From NCBI GenBank assembly GCA_025594325.1, contig JANHCV010000002.1:1798001-1862000 (forward strand): a stretch of 64,000 bases of DNA, in the 5' to 3' direction. The DNA comes from Blastocladiella emersonii ATCC 22665 (lineage: Eukaryota > Blastocladiomycota > Blastocladiomycetes > Blastocladiales > Blastocladiaceae). Below are positions 11,481 to 21,740 of this stretch, one piece after another. The number at the start of each line of letters is the position of its first letter. Positions within the stretch are counted from its first letter, which is position 1. The notes beneath the pieces are model-generated. The model was not told the DNA's origin. It did no database searches and saw only the letters and a program-made list of their open reading frames with translations. The translations under genes were made by a program, and so were the position numbers.

Positions 11481-11684
11481 CGAGTACACACATGGAGCCG
11501 TGCCGCTCGTTGCCAAGGTGGTTTGGAGTATACGATCCGAGCGTGGAGAGTGAAAGCTCTTCAGAGCGGTGCGCCACGTTCACGGGGAAAAGGGAAAAGG
11601 GCCAACAACGCTTGCATGTTTTACCTGTCCAACCAGCAGAGCCCCGCACTACCGTGCGCCCTCCCTCTCCAAAAACGTAGCAAC

Positions 11685-13751
11685 ATGACCAAAGGACGGC
11701 CTAAAGCCATGACGACGCAGGACCGTGAGCGGCTTCTTGTCGAGGTCGCCCGCCTCGCGCAGAACCGCGAGTCGCGGCGGTACCCGCCCGAAGCGGCACT
11801 GGCGTTTGGCAGAGACCGCAAACCAATCATCCCCGTGAACGTCGGCGCCATCTCTGTCCCTCTCGCCGCCATCCTTGGTAGCCTGACAAGGGCCGACCTC
11901 TACAGCTACGCCCAGTGCCTCCTCGCCCCTGGCGAGCAAGGCCTTGGCACGACACTCTCGCAGCCGCAGTACTCTGACCTCCCGACGGCCCTCGCCGAGG
12001 CGCTCGACTCGCTCGACCTGCAGCAGGTGGGCGACAGCGAGGAGCTGCTATCACACTTTGGCAGGGCATGCGCACTCTTCCACAACGGCCAGTATGATGC
12101 ACTATTCTACCATCTCCTGCGCATGTACCCGGCTAGTGTGCTCGGCGGGCTCCTCCCAGACAACGTCCGCGTCAACCCCGCCACAGCCACCGCCACCACG
12201 TTCCTGTCGTTGTTTGGGCTCAGCCTCCGCCAGATCCTGGAGGGTAGTGGCCCTGACGGCTTTGCCATCACTGTCGAGCGCCCGCTCACTGCACTCATGG
12301 AGTACATCAGCTTGGTTGACATTCACATCATCAACGGGACCGCGCGGCGGCCGGTTGCTACGCACACGCTCCGCAAGGACAGACGCGCCGTCCACGTCCT
12401 CGAGTACCTGCCGGGTCGCCTGCTGCACGAGGCGGTTGCTGACTTCCTTGAGCTGACCGTCACCAGTGACGCCCTCGCCGCTCATTGTGCAAATGATCTT
12501 GTCCCGCACCTCCTCGCCATCGACCTCAAGAAGCGTGCTGCAAACGAGGGCCTCGAGGTGTCGTTTGAACCAGTTCGAGTACCCACTGTTGACCTTGGTG
12601 AGGGTATCATCAAGGACGCCTACGCATTCTACGCCGAGACCGACGAGACCGCTCTTGACCTCGCTCTCAGCCAGGAATGTACTGTTGGGTACGCACGCAT
12701 GACCACGCGTCCCATGAGTGCACTGACCGTCCCCCCTCACCATCGCCTTAGGGCCAAGAAGCTTGACCCGCAGTGCTACCTCGTCCGCGCCCCGCTTGCC
12801 ACAAGCGACTCATTCCAGGCCTCCGCTGCAGCCAAACCACCATCCGCTACACTCGCTCGCGTGTGGCCCGCCCAGATCGCCTTGATTACCAATCCCGCCA
12901 TAGCGGCACTTGCTCGGCTGCCAGAGCAGCGCGCCACCGCTCCGTCATTGTCAGAGTTTCACGCGCACAAGGCCGCAGCTCTCAACGCGTGCCACGCTGT
13001 ACGGTCCGTCCTCGCGACGCGCCTGCTTGTGGCCCATCCGCGCGCACCACCCGCCGCGCCCGGCTACATGCGCGCCACGCTGCAGGCCCGCCTTTGCGCC
13101 AACAACAAGCGGGCCAAGCACGAGGCCCTTTTCATGGTTTGGGTCAGACACACCTTCGCCGCCAAGCAGGTGCACCTCGCTATCATCCAGGCCGACAAGC
13201 TCCGCGGTCACGCACTCAAGTCGCCGGACGGTACCGAGGCCAACGCGATCCTGCACAAGACCGGCCTCCTCCATGAAGAGCTCCAACGGCAGCAGGCACG
13301 CGTCGCCGACGCCATGGACGCGATCGCCCCGCATCACGGACTCGTCGCCGTCGCCTGCAAGTACACGCAGAAAATCAAGGACATGGGCATCGATCTCGAC
13401 GGCCTGCAGGCGGCAAGTTGGGCGACCCCGCGTCGCCGCCGGGTAGCCCCTCCCGCTGCGCCTGAGCACGTCCAGCCGCTGATCCGCCCTCGCACCCTCC
13501 TCCCGGCGTTCGCCGCGGCGGAGCGGTACCTGACGTTCGCGCTCATCCGCCGACTGGACGGCTGGCACGCCTACTCGCCCCGAGGTCCCCGCAACAAGGA
13601 CTGGGTCACGTTCCCCAACGGTGGCGTGCCACGTAGCGTGTCCCTCACGCAGATCAAGGGCGGGCTGACCATTGGGAACATCTGCAGGACTGCGCGCGTC
13701 TTGCACATCCAGTTCTTTGGCGCGATCTTTGCCATGCCCGCAGTCTTTTGA
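11685..13751 (+). CDS. Orphan 688-residue protein, intronless
   Basis: A single open frame from ATG 11685 (MTKGRPKAMTTQDRERLL) to TGA 13751. The frame is also open further upstream, but this ATG starts the part with protein-like composition. I recognise no domain, signal peptide or membrane segment. The N-terminal 300 residues look like a globular helical protein (for example SLTRADLYSYAQCLLAPG and LFYHLLRMYPASVLGGLL). The middle is Ala/Arg-rich, and the C-terminus has aromatic blocks (GWHAYSPRGPRNKDW, HIQFFGAIFAM). It is the only long intronless gene here apart from the radical-SAM gene, the PPR-like family and the His/Pro-rich gene. Its codon use looks less GC-extreme than its neighbours, by eye. 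It could be lineage-specific, or of transposon or viral-capsid origin; nothing in the sequence decides this. Confidence 0.7.
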   Translation: MTKGRPKAMTTQDRERLLVEVARLAQNRESRRYPPEAALAFGRDRKPIIPVNVGAISVPLAAILGSLTRADLYSYAQCLLAPGEQGLGTTLSQPQYSDLPTALAEALDSLDLQQVGDSEELLSHFGRACALFHNGQYDALFYHLLRMYPASVLGGLLPDNVRVNPATATATTFLSLFGLSLRQILEGSGPDGFAITVERPLTALMEYISLVDIHIINGTARRPVATHTLRKDRRAVHVLEYLPGRLLHEAVADFLELTVTSDALAAHCANDLVPHLLAIDLKKRAANEGLEVSFEPVRVPTVDLGEGIIKDAYAFYAETDETALDLALSQECTVGYARMTTRPMSALTVPPHHRLRAKKLDPQCYLVRAPLATSDSFQASAAAKPPSATLARVWPAQIALITNPAIAALARLPEQRATAPSLSEFHAHKAAALNACHAVRSVLATRLLVAHPRAPPAAPGYMRATLQARLCANNKRAKHEALFMVWVRHTFAAKQVHLAIIQADKLRGHALKSPDGTEANAILHKTGLLHEELQRQQARVADAMDAIAPHHGLVAVACKYTQKIKDMGIDLDGLQAASWATPRRRRVAPPAAPEHVQPLIRPRTLLPAFAAAERYLTFALIRRLDGWHAYSPRGPRNKDWVTFPNGGVPRSVSLTQIKGGLTIGNICRTARVLHIQFFGAIFAMPAVF

Positions 13752-14271
13752 CCTTATCCCTGTGTTGCTGAGGTTTCCTCTTGTAAACTACCGTTCACCG
13801 CAAGGTGACACGTATGATACTATACACCTCACGTGCACGCGTGCCTCGCGTCTCGCGTTTGTTCGTCCGCTTGTTACTGACGCGCGACGCGTTGCAACAC
13901 GTCCACCCCACCCCGGTTTGCGGACAGCCGCATCCATCTCACTCCCGCCCTCTCTCCCGCTTTTGCAAAGAAACGACAGACAGTAGACCCTCGCTATGAC
14001 TGCACATGCAAACCATCCATCTTTAGTGCCGCCGTGCGCAGCACCACCACCGCTGCCAAGCGATGGACCGCCCGGGTCGCCGCCGATCCGGAGTCCCGCC
14101 ACCGTCCTCGACGTCCCGACCACGACGCCGCCCGCCGACCGCGCCGAGTGTACTTGAGTCTCTCTCTCAGCGCACCGATTCGTCCGTGGTCGTAACCGCT
14201 CGCCGCGCCGTCTAGCGTCCGTGACCCTTGAAGCGCTCGGCCACAGCGGCACCCACCTCGTAGCGACCGCG
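13752..14271. other. Intergenic region
   Basis: 520 bp between the orphan gene and the membrane-protein gene. A CACGTG E-box-like site lies near 13831. Pyrimidine-rich stretches precede the next start codon, as expected for a fungal promoter and 5' leader. No further gene or RNA was seen. Confidence 0.5.
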
Positions 14272-17161
14272 ATGCCGCCATGCCACGACGTTGACGGCGA
14301 CTCGGGCAGCGACGACGAGGACGAGGATGTCGGCCTCGACGCGTTCCCGTCAGCCATTGGTAGCGACCCCAAACTCGCGCCCTCCCCGTGGCGCCGCGAG
14401 TCGCGCGTTGTCACCTCAGGCGCCACGCTCAACGCGACCGCCGCTGATCCCTCGTCGCGCCCGGACCTCGCCGTCTCCGCTGCCAAGTCGGTCGCCGTCG
14501 CACCTCCACCACCGCAGCCGGCGGCCGTGGCGACCAAGGACGATGTGGTTGGCCCGATTGACCACCTGATCCGCTTCATCTCGACGCAATCAACAACGCC
14601 CATCTACCCGCGGTGGTTCGGCGACATTTCGCGCCTTCACTTTGGCTTTACGTGCGCGCTCGGGTGCCTGTGGGTCTTCAACCAGGTCCAGATCGCGCAG
14701 TGGGTTGCCGCCGACCTGGCCACGGCCCCGCTGCTGTCGCGCGCGTGGTTGACGCGGCGGCCAGGAACAAGCGATACGAGGTTCACGGACGCCATCACGC
14801 TCGTGTTCCTCGCCGCGTACGTCAAGGAGCTCGTGCGGCTCGCCATGTGGCTCCACCTCGTTCTCGTTCGACGCGTAACGGCGTTCTCCAAGTACCAATA
14901 CGGTGCGTTCCGCGCGCGTGAAGCGCGGTCGTGGCCACGCTGACCATCGCGCCGCGTGTGTAGCCTTTGTCACGTACTCGGGCCTCATGCTCCCGCTCCT
15001 CTTCACCTCGTCGCACCACGTCTCGGCCATCGTCAAGTCCAAGGCCTACGACGTGATCGTCTCGCCCGAGGGTACTCATCTTCCTCCCGCACACATCCTC
15101 GCCCCACCCACTAACCCCTCCCGCAAACCTAGTCGTGATCCTAGACCTCGTCACCGTGGACCTACCCCAAGCCGCCAAAGCCATCTACGCCTTCTACCGC
15201 GGCACCGCGACGGGCAGCGCGCAGCTGACCTCCCTGTGGACCACCGTGTCGGTCGGCTTCAAGATGTCCCGCTTCCTTTGGAAGGTCGTCCTCGCGATCC
15301 ACCAGCAACAACTCATTCAGCGCGCGCGCGCGCGCCGGTCGCTCGCGCTGCTCGAGTGGACGCACGCGCTGCAGCACGCCGTCGGCGTCGTCGGGTCGCC
15401 CGCCGCGGCCTCCGCCGTCGCCGCCCGCATGCCGCGCGCGGTTCTCGCGTCGGGCGGACGCGATCCAACGGCCCGCGCCGTCGACGAGTTCACGCCCGTC
15501 CTGACGTCCGTGCTTGAGTGCACCGCGATCGTCGGGCACCAGGCACTCTGGCGCGTGCTTCGCGGCGTGCCCGTCGGTAGCGGCGCGAGCCTCGCAAGCG
15601 GGGGAGGAGGGGCGGGCGGGCTCGGGTCCGCGAGAGAGCTGCGGCTCGCGGCGAAAGAAACTCGGCTCGCGCTCGCGCTCCGCGGACCCGCCGCCACGTC
15701 GCAGCCCGGGTCGGCCGCCGGGTCCGCGGGGAATCTGGGGACCAGCGAGACGCTGACGGGCGGCGGCGCGCGGTCGCCGTCGGGCAGCGTGACGGCCGTG
15801 GCCACGCGCGCCGCGGCTGCCGCGCAGGCGCCAAGGAAGGGCAGCATCGTGGCCCTGACGACCGGCGTGCTCAAGCGGTGGTCGCTGACCGGCGGCAGCG
15901 GCGCCAGTCCCGCGGCATCCACCGAGTCCGCTGACGCTCCTCCCGGGGCCCCGGTCCCTGCGGACCCCGTCGAGCAGGAACTCTGCGCGGTGGTCCTCGC
16001 GCACGCCGACGCGCTGGCGTACCTCGAGCGCACGCCGCCGCTCGATGTGGTGGTGACGGACGACGTGGTGGCCGCGGTGCGCGCGGTCTGGGGCACGCGC
16101 GCGATGCAGGCCGTCGTGAGCAGGGTGCGCGACGCGCCGGCGGCCGCGTGGCACGACCGCGTCATGGCGGCGTGGCCGCGCGATGTCACGGCTACGATGC
16201 GCGCGGGCGAGGTCGTTGGGATGCTTGCGTTTAGGCTCAAGCTCGTCGCCTTGTACGCTCACTCGCAACGATGACGACGGTGATGGATCCTGACCCCTCG
16301 CGCGTGTAGCTGCCTCGATCGGAGCGAAAAGTTCCTGCGGCGGTCGGCCCGGCTCAAGGTCAACGACGTGATGCAGTGCCCGCACTCGGCCGCCGAGATG
16401 GTCCTCGGCGACGCATTCGGGGTGCCCGCCGCACCGCGCGTCGTGTCCCGCGCCGACCTCACGTTCGCACTGTTCCCGCTCGCGCCCGCGGGCATGGCGA
16501 TGCAGAGCAAGCTGGTACGCTCACTCTTCCGTCCCGAGAAGTTGGTTGGGCAGGACTGATGCGTTCAAGTGTAGCTCGACCTGGCCAACCTGTTTGTCGT
16601 GACGCTGCACCTCGACGAGTTTGACGTGGTCGTGCCCGCGACCGCGGGGCCGACCGGCGAGCCAAGAAGGCCATCGACCAGCGATGGTCACGCCGCTGGA
16701 GGCGAGACGACGCAGCTCCTCGAGACGATCCGGCTCGTCGAGCAGCTCCTGCCCGTGCGTGAGCGCGGCCGGAGGGTGATTCTCGTGTGTCTCGGCGTAC
16801 CCGAGTTCAAGGTCCGTGGTCGGTGCCCTTCTCGTGATCCATCCACCAACTGACCCCGCTCTACGGCGTGTGTGTGTAGGAGAAGCTGGCCGCGGGCACC
16901 ATCTCGCCCGATTTCCTGCGCCGGCACTACCGTAAGCTCGTCCACCTCGCCGGCGGCGGCCGCGACCCGCGCGACCTGTGGGACAGCGGCGCCGTGGCCG
17001 AGTACCTGCGTCAGGCGCTAGCCAAGGTAAACCCAGTCGCGCGCGCGGCGCTGCTGACGGACGAGAACGGGCTCGACGCGTGCATGCTGGCGCTGCTGCT
17101 CGAGTTTGACGTGCGCACGCAGCAGGGGTTGTTGAATACCGCGGATATCGCCATGGAGTAA
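14272..17161 (+). CDS. Multi-exon membrane protein of unknown function
   Basis: Six exons: 14272-14902, 14964-15071, 15133-16252, 16310-16514, 16575-16811, 16880-17161 (introns 57-68 nt, GT..CTGAC/CTAAC..TAG, all phases consistent); 860 residues. The start is ATG in GCGATGCCGCCA, with no earlier in-frame ATG. An acidic disordered N-tail is followed by three likely membrane segments (around FTCALGCLWVFNQV, AITLVFLAAYVKELVRLAMW and YSGLMLPLLFTS). Then comes a cytosolic part with a Gly/Ser/Ala-rich linker (from about 15590 to 15950) and a C-terminal domain spread over the last four exons (SEKFLRRSARLKVNDVMQ, LDLANLFVVTLHLDEF, ISPDFLRRHYRKLVHL). I do not recognise the family. It is convergent with the pyridoxal kinase gene, with only 46 bp between stop codons. 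Confidence 0.75.
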
Positions 17162-17207
17162 AGTCGATCAGCTGTATCATGTTCATCTAAAATCTTCACC
17201 CTTTCAT

Positions 17208-18276
17208 CTACACGGCCACCACATCGATCGCGGCCTCGGCGCGCTCCTCGGGCGTCACGTCCAGCAGCCGCTCAATGTCGCGCTTGCTCTGGACCAGGCG
17301 CAGCTCGTGCTTGCGCAGCACGTCGGCGCGCGAGTCCTCGCCTTCGCGGAGCTGCGACTGCGCGTACGCGTGCGTCGTGTGCAGCACGCGCTGCATGACC
17401 CACACGGCGTTGGCCGCCGTCGTCGCCGCGTCGAGACCCGCGTCGCCGCCCTCGGCGACCTTGATCGCGCCCGCACGACCCTCGGGCCGCCACGCGCCGC
17501 GCGCCGCGAGCGTGCCGGCGATCAGGCCCGAGAACAGGTCGCCGGTGCCCGTGAAGTGCGCCGTCATGCGCGGGAACCGCACGGTCCACGCGGCGTCGGC
17601 GATCGCGTCGTAGACGAGGAGGGCGAGGGTCGACGCGATCGCGACGTCGGGCGTGTCGAGCGTCGTGATGAAGACGAGCGCGGCTCCGCCCATGGCGGCG
17701 AGCGCGCGCGCCGCGGTCACGGCGGACATCGCCGAGTCGATGGTCACGCCCGAAAGCAGCTCGGCCTCGAACTGGTTCGGCGTCATGACGTCGGCCATGG
17801 GAAGGAAGTGCGTCTTGTAGTGGTCGATCATCTCGGGCGGGAGGTACAGCTTGCCGTTGTCGCCGAGGACGGGGTCGAGGACTAGAGAGGCTCGGCGCGC
17901 GTGAGCGTTGGTAGGACGCAGCGGGTGCGCGCGATCACGTACGGTACAGGGCGTTGGCGCTGCGCGTCTTGACGTCCTTGATCCCAGCCGCGACAGTCGG
18001 CACGCCCTCGGGGAGGCCCATGTAGCCCGTCAGGATCACGCTGTAGTCGGTGTCGTGGCCGTTGGCCTTGAGGGCCTCGAAGACGCCGGCGAAATGGGCG
18101 GCGTCGAAGCGCGTGCCGCGGATCGTCGGGTACCCCGAGTGGTTCGACACCTGGACCGTGTTGAAGGCGTCCACCTCGTTGCCGAGCAGCTGCAGCGGGA
18201 ACACGGCCGACATGTTGCCGACGTGCCCGTGCACGACGTGCGACTGGATCGCGAGGACGCGGCGCGAAGTCGTCAT
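17208..18276 (-). CDS. Pyridoxal kinase
   Basis: Two exons: 18276-17943 and 17881-17208, with a 61-nt intron (GTACGT donor, GCTCAC branch region, CTCTAG acceptor, phase 1); 335 residues, normal for the eukaryotic PdxK/Bud16 family. The enzyme phosphorylates pyridoxal, pyridoxine and pyridoxamine with ATP in the vitamin B6 salvage pathway, in the cytosol. Visible family features are the N-terminal VLAIQSHVVHGHVGN substrate-side segment, GYMGLPEGV, DPVLGDNGKLY just after the intron, MTPNQFEAELLSG, and the ribokinase-fold anion hole and catalytic Asp in FTGTGDLFSGLIAG. The start MTTSRR is preferred over an ATG 12 codons upstream because family proteins begin close to the VLAIQSHV strand. It is divergent from the radical-SAM gene, with a 316-bp shared promoter region. 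Confidence 0.93.
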
Positions 18277-18592
18277 GGCTTTAGTTGATACGTTGCAGGG
18301 GTACGGCGGCAAGGGGAGCGTGGATGGGTTGAGTGGCGAAGGCGGCGAGGGTGGGTGGCGCCGGCCGCGGACAATACTCGCACGTGAGACGGAGACATTT
18401 TTTTGTAATCGCGTCCATCGCGTTGGGAAAGCGGATGGACCCCTGACTCATGCTGCGTCATGCACGCACACGCGTCCGAGACGGGCGTCTCCCGCCCCAC
18501 GCTCCTCGCCGCGGCCGCAGCGATGGACAAGCCAGCGGCGATCCTCGCTCTCCCAATACAAGGACCCTACATTGCAACGTATTGCAATCACC
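18277..18592. promoter_or_regulatory. Divergent promoter region, pyridoxal kinase / radical-SAM gene
   Basis: 316 bp between the two start codons. I see no convincing TATA box. A repeated ATTGCAA/ATTGCAAT pair lies at 18571-18590, just before the radical-SAM start. Confidence 0.4.
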
Positions 18593-19843
18593 ATGACGGC
18601 CGTCAGCGCACGCCAAAACCTCCCGCTCCTCGTGCCGTTCGCGCGCCAGTTTTACATGAGCGGCTACCAGTCCGCGCGCGTCGTGGCCGACCCGTTCGGC
18701 AGCGGCGCGACGTTCGGCGGGGACCTGCCGCCGCCCGGCCCGCTGTCGTCGAGCAGCGACGCGCCCGCGCTGACGACGCAGGTGCAGAAGGTTGCGCTGC
18801 ACCTCCGCGAGTCGGCCAAGCACGCGCTCGAGGTGACGGCGTCCCGCGTGCGCGACCCCGGCGGGGACACGGCCGAGCTGCACGTCTCGGTCGCGACGCA
18901 GATCGGGTGCCGGCACAACTGCTCGTACTGCGTCTCGTCGCGGCTCGGCGGCCTGCGCCGCAACCTCAACCTCGAGGAGATGCTCGCCCAGGTAATGTAT
19001 TTCCGCGCGCCCGGCGCGTTCGCCGAGGAGGAGGGGGCCGACGCTGAGCTCGCCGCCGCAAGAGGAGGCGGTGGTGGTGTCGCGTCGGTGCCACTGCTCG
19101 ACTTTGACCCGGCCACGGTCGGCGGCCACGGCCAGCTGCCCGCCGACTACCTCGCGCCGCTGACGAGCGTGTCGCTGCACGGCCACGGCGAACCGCTCGA
19201 CAACCCCGAGACGCTCGACTTTCTCGACTTTCTGCGGTCGCCGAGCTACAACGCGGCGTTCGGTGCGTCGCCGCGCACCAGCGTCTCGACCGTCGGCATC
19301 CTGGGCCCACTCGACGAGCTGCTCGCCGACTTCCCCGACACGGCCGTCGCGTGGACGCTGACGACGCCGTTCGCCGAGCATCGGCTGCAGCTCATGCGCA
19401 GCGTCGAGGAGCACAGCCCGCTGGACCGCGTGCTCGGCCTCATGCACTCGCACGCAAGGCGGCGCGCGGTGCCCAACCTCACGGTCAGCTACCTCCTGCT
19501 CGCCGGCATCAACGACTCGCGCGACCACCTCGACGCGCTCGTGCGGCTCGTTCGGCCGACCGGGCTCCCCGTCTCGCTCATCCAGTTCCACCCGGTGCTC
19601 ACCGACATGGCCGTCCCGCCCTCGCCACCACCATCGCCCGCTGTCGAAGCGCCACCACGGCCGTCGCCTCGGCTACAGCAGCGCATGCTACGGCGCAAGT
19701 CGCCGCTGCCGCAGCTCCCGCCGTTCGGCCGGTTCGAGCCCAGCTCGCCCGCGACCCTCGACCGCTGGCACCGCGACCTCACCCGGCTCGGCGTCGCGGC
19801 GAGCGTCCAGCAGTACTTTGAGTTCCCCTCGCTCTCGGTGTGA
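18593..19843 (+). CDS. RlmN/Cfr-like radical-SAM protein lacking the methyl-carrier cysteines
   Basis: Single exon, 416 residues from MTAVSARQNL. The radical-SAM cluster motif is C106-RHN-C110-SY-C113, placed after VATQIGCRHNC as in RlmN/Cfr. SLHGHGEPLDN corresponds to the GMGEPL-N SAM-binding motif. SVSTVGILGPLDEL, AWTLTTPFAEHRLQLM and PNLTVSYLLLAGINDS follow the RlmN order, as does the HPV-containing strand (LIQFHPV). RlmN and Cfr methylate A2503/A8 of large-subunit rRNA using two extra cysteines (118 and 355 in E. coli RlmN). Here the only cysteines in the protein are the three cluster ligands, so that mechanism cannot operate as known. There is a Pro/Arg-rich insertion (about residues 345-375). 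The family is typically bacterial or plastid, so presence in a fungus is unusual. The domain call is strong; the reaction is unknown. Confidence 0.85.
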   Translation: MTAVSARQNLPLLVPFARQFYMSGYQSARVVADPFGSGATFGGDLPPPGPLSSSSDAPALTTQVQKVALHLRESAKHALEVTASRVRDPGGDTAELHVSVATQIGCRHNCSYCVSSRLGGLRRNLNLEEMLAQVMYFRAPGAFAEEEGADAELAAARGGGGGVASVPLLDFDPATVGGHGQLPADYLAPLTSVSLHGHGEPLDNPETLDFLDFLRSPSYNAAFGASPRTSVSTVGILGPLDELLADFPDTAVAWTLTTPFAEHRLQLMRSVEEHSPLDRVLGLMHSHARRRAVPNLTVSYLLLAGINDSRDHLDALVRLVRPTGLPVSLIQFHPVLTDMAVPPSPPPSPAVEAPPRPSPRLQQRMLRRKSPLPQLPPFGRFEPSSPATLDRWHRDLTRLGVAASVQQYFEFPSLSV

Positions 19844-20269
19844 TCACGCTGCCTGTATATTTGGTTCTATTGCACTCGTTCACTATACAATACCCGTCGG
19901 AAGTGTGCCACTCAGACCGCGTCGCGATGAGCGGAGCGATAGAAGTCGCAAAGGGAGGAGCGAAAAATGTCTCGCACGGCTGTCTCCCGCGCCTCACGTG
20001 CCCCACGTCGCGTCCCGTTTCGCCTTCACCGCACTCTGTCAGTCGGCCTCGGGGCTTGGCGCGCGCGCGCATGCAAGGCAGTCGGCCAGTCGCTCATGAT
20101 CCATGCGGTTATCGTGTCTCCCGCCCTCTGCATGCACTCGCCCGGGTCGGGCCTACAAGACCCAGCGCTCCGCTCCGTTCTCCTCCCTCGCCCTCCAACA
20201 CAGCATCTCGCTTCGACTTCCCGTCCCCTCGACTTGCATCCCCTAAACTAGAAGCGAATCATCAACAAC
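19844..20269. other. Intergenic region
   Basis: 426 bp. TATA-like ACTATACAATAC lies near 19882, and a CT-rich leader precedes the ATG at 20270. No additional gene was seen. Confidence 0.45.
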
Positions 20270-21448
20270 ATGCCGTTCAACTCGATGCGCATCTTCACGG
20301 TCCTGTTCGTGGTCGTGGCCGTCTACTTTGCCAGCAACGACCCCGCCGTCGAGAAGGCCCGTGTCAAGGAGGCCATCCGCCGCGCGCCTGTCGCGTGTAC
20401 GTTTCCGTGGGTTCGCGTTGCGGGACCCGGTCGCTCACACTCGACTGCCGTGTAGACGTGCCGCCGGCGTCGCAGTGCACGGCCACGGGCAAGCTCGCCC
20501 TGACCTTCGTACGCGGCTCATTCGGCGAGTCGTATCCCGCGATCCAGCAAGGCTCACACCCATGTCTCCCACGTGTAGAACAACGGCGTGTCGCTGTCGA
20601 ACACGCCCGTGGTGCTCGACGTGCTCAAGAGCGCCAACGTGCCGGCGACCTTCTACGTGTCGTCCGAGTGGGTCGGCAACATCACGCTGGTCGACGCGCT
20701 GCTGCGCCGCATGCTGGCCGAGGGCCACACGGTCGGCATCTCGTGGTTCGGCGACGACCCGCGCAACCTGACCGAGACGCAGCTCAAGGAGTCGCTGATC
20801 GCGCAGTCGCTCAAGATCTACAACGCGGCGGGCGTCCACCCGCGCATGCTCCGGTTCCCCTACAACCAGCACAACCAGGCCGTGGCCGCGGTCGCCGACT
20901 CGCTCGGGTTCGTCACATCGCTGTGGAACATTGACCCCGCCGACTACATGATGTGCGACTCGTACGTCAAGCCGGCCGGCGTCACGTACACGGGGACCAA
21001 CATCACGGCCGCGTACCAGACGCAGTTCGACCTGTTCAAGACGGCCGGCGGCCTCAAGGGCGCGTTCATTGGCGTGAGCAGTGACCTCTGCCCGGTGGGC
21101 CCCGCCATCGGCAGCGTGATCCAGCTCGCCAAGGAGTACAACTACAAGCTGGTCGACATCAACGACTGCCTCGCTGCCGGCGGCTCGTACCGCGCCGCCT
21201 CGGACAAGCCCGGCGTCCTGGTCCCCGGCTCGTCGTCGACCACGTCGACGGCCGGCAGCGGCACCGCGTCGTCGTCCAAGACGTCGACCTCGTCGTCGAC
21301 GGCCACCTCGTCGTCGGCCAAGCCCACGTCCTCGTCGTCGGCCCAGCCCATCAACACGACCATCTCGGCCGGCGCCTCGTTCAACATCCCCTCGGCCACG
21401 GTTCTCCTCGTCGCGCTCGTTGCCGCGGTGTTCCAGGCCCTCCTCTAA
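20270..21448 (+). CDS. GPI-anchored NodB-fold chitin-deacetylase-like protein with altered active site
   Basis: Three exons: 20270-20396, 20456-20508, 20579-21448 (introns 59 and 70 nt); 349 residues. The N-terminal hydrophobic segment (MRIFTVLFVVVAVYFA) is a signal peptide. The NodB polysaccharide-deacetylase domain follows. The C-terminus is Ser/Thr-rich and ends in a hydrophobic tail (TVLLVALVAAVFQALL), typical of GPI-anchored fungal wall proteins. Family members remove acetyl groups from chitin using a metal bound by TFDDG and H-x3-H. Here motif 1 reads TF-NNG (N61, N62) and exactly spans the second intron, so both catalytic/metal aspartates are Asn. Motif 2 keeps GHTVG but lacks the second His. 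The RFPY motif (MLRFPYNQ) is kept. The fold is intact, so it may bind rather than deacetylate chitin. The splice choice is the main uncertainty. Confidence 0.85.
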
Positions 21449-21740
21449 TCACCGCCGCCGACGCGCACGCGCTTCCTCTATACCCTCCGGTGCCCGCCAC
21501 CGGAGCTCGTTGTTGTGGTGATGTCGAGTAGTGTTTGGCTTTTATAAAACTTGTTTCCTCGTTCCTCTCCGCGTGGATGTGGATTGGATGGTCGTCGTCG
21601 ACGCGAGATCGGTGGCCGTGGCGGCGACCGCGCGCTCGTTCGCGCCAAATCCTCACGTGAGTGGCTGCGAGGCAGATCTGTCTCCACTTCGGCCCTCGCC
21701 GCCGTCACCTCTCCCCTCTCCGCTGACCCAACACGTCACC

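Larger units (their letters stand above)
10773..11684. other. 912-bp divergent intergenic region
   Basis: This lies between the start codons of the sensor kinase (minus strand) and the orphan gene at 11685 (plus strand). It is unusually long for this window and very GC-rich. Long open frames on both strands are present but look like GC-driven shadows (Arg/Ala-rich, no coherent domain). It contains two exact 33-bp repeats listed separately. No RNA gene was seen. Confidence 0.6.

Noticed and set aside
10773-11680. Several 100-380 codon frames on both strands
   Set aside because: Arg/Ala/Pro-rich, mutually overlapping and without splice or domain logic; typical shadows in very GC-rich promoter DNA.
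17208-19843. Pyridoxal kinase and radical-SAM gene as a functional PLP/SAM aminomutase module
   Set aside because: Aminomutases need a PLP-binding lysine and a different SAM-motif context; the radical-SAM protein follows the RlmN pattern. Divergent adjacency alone is weak evidence.
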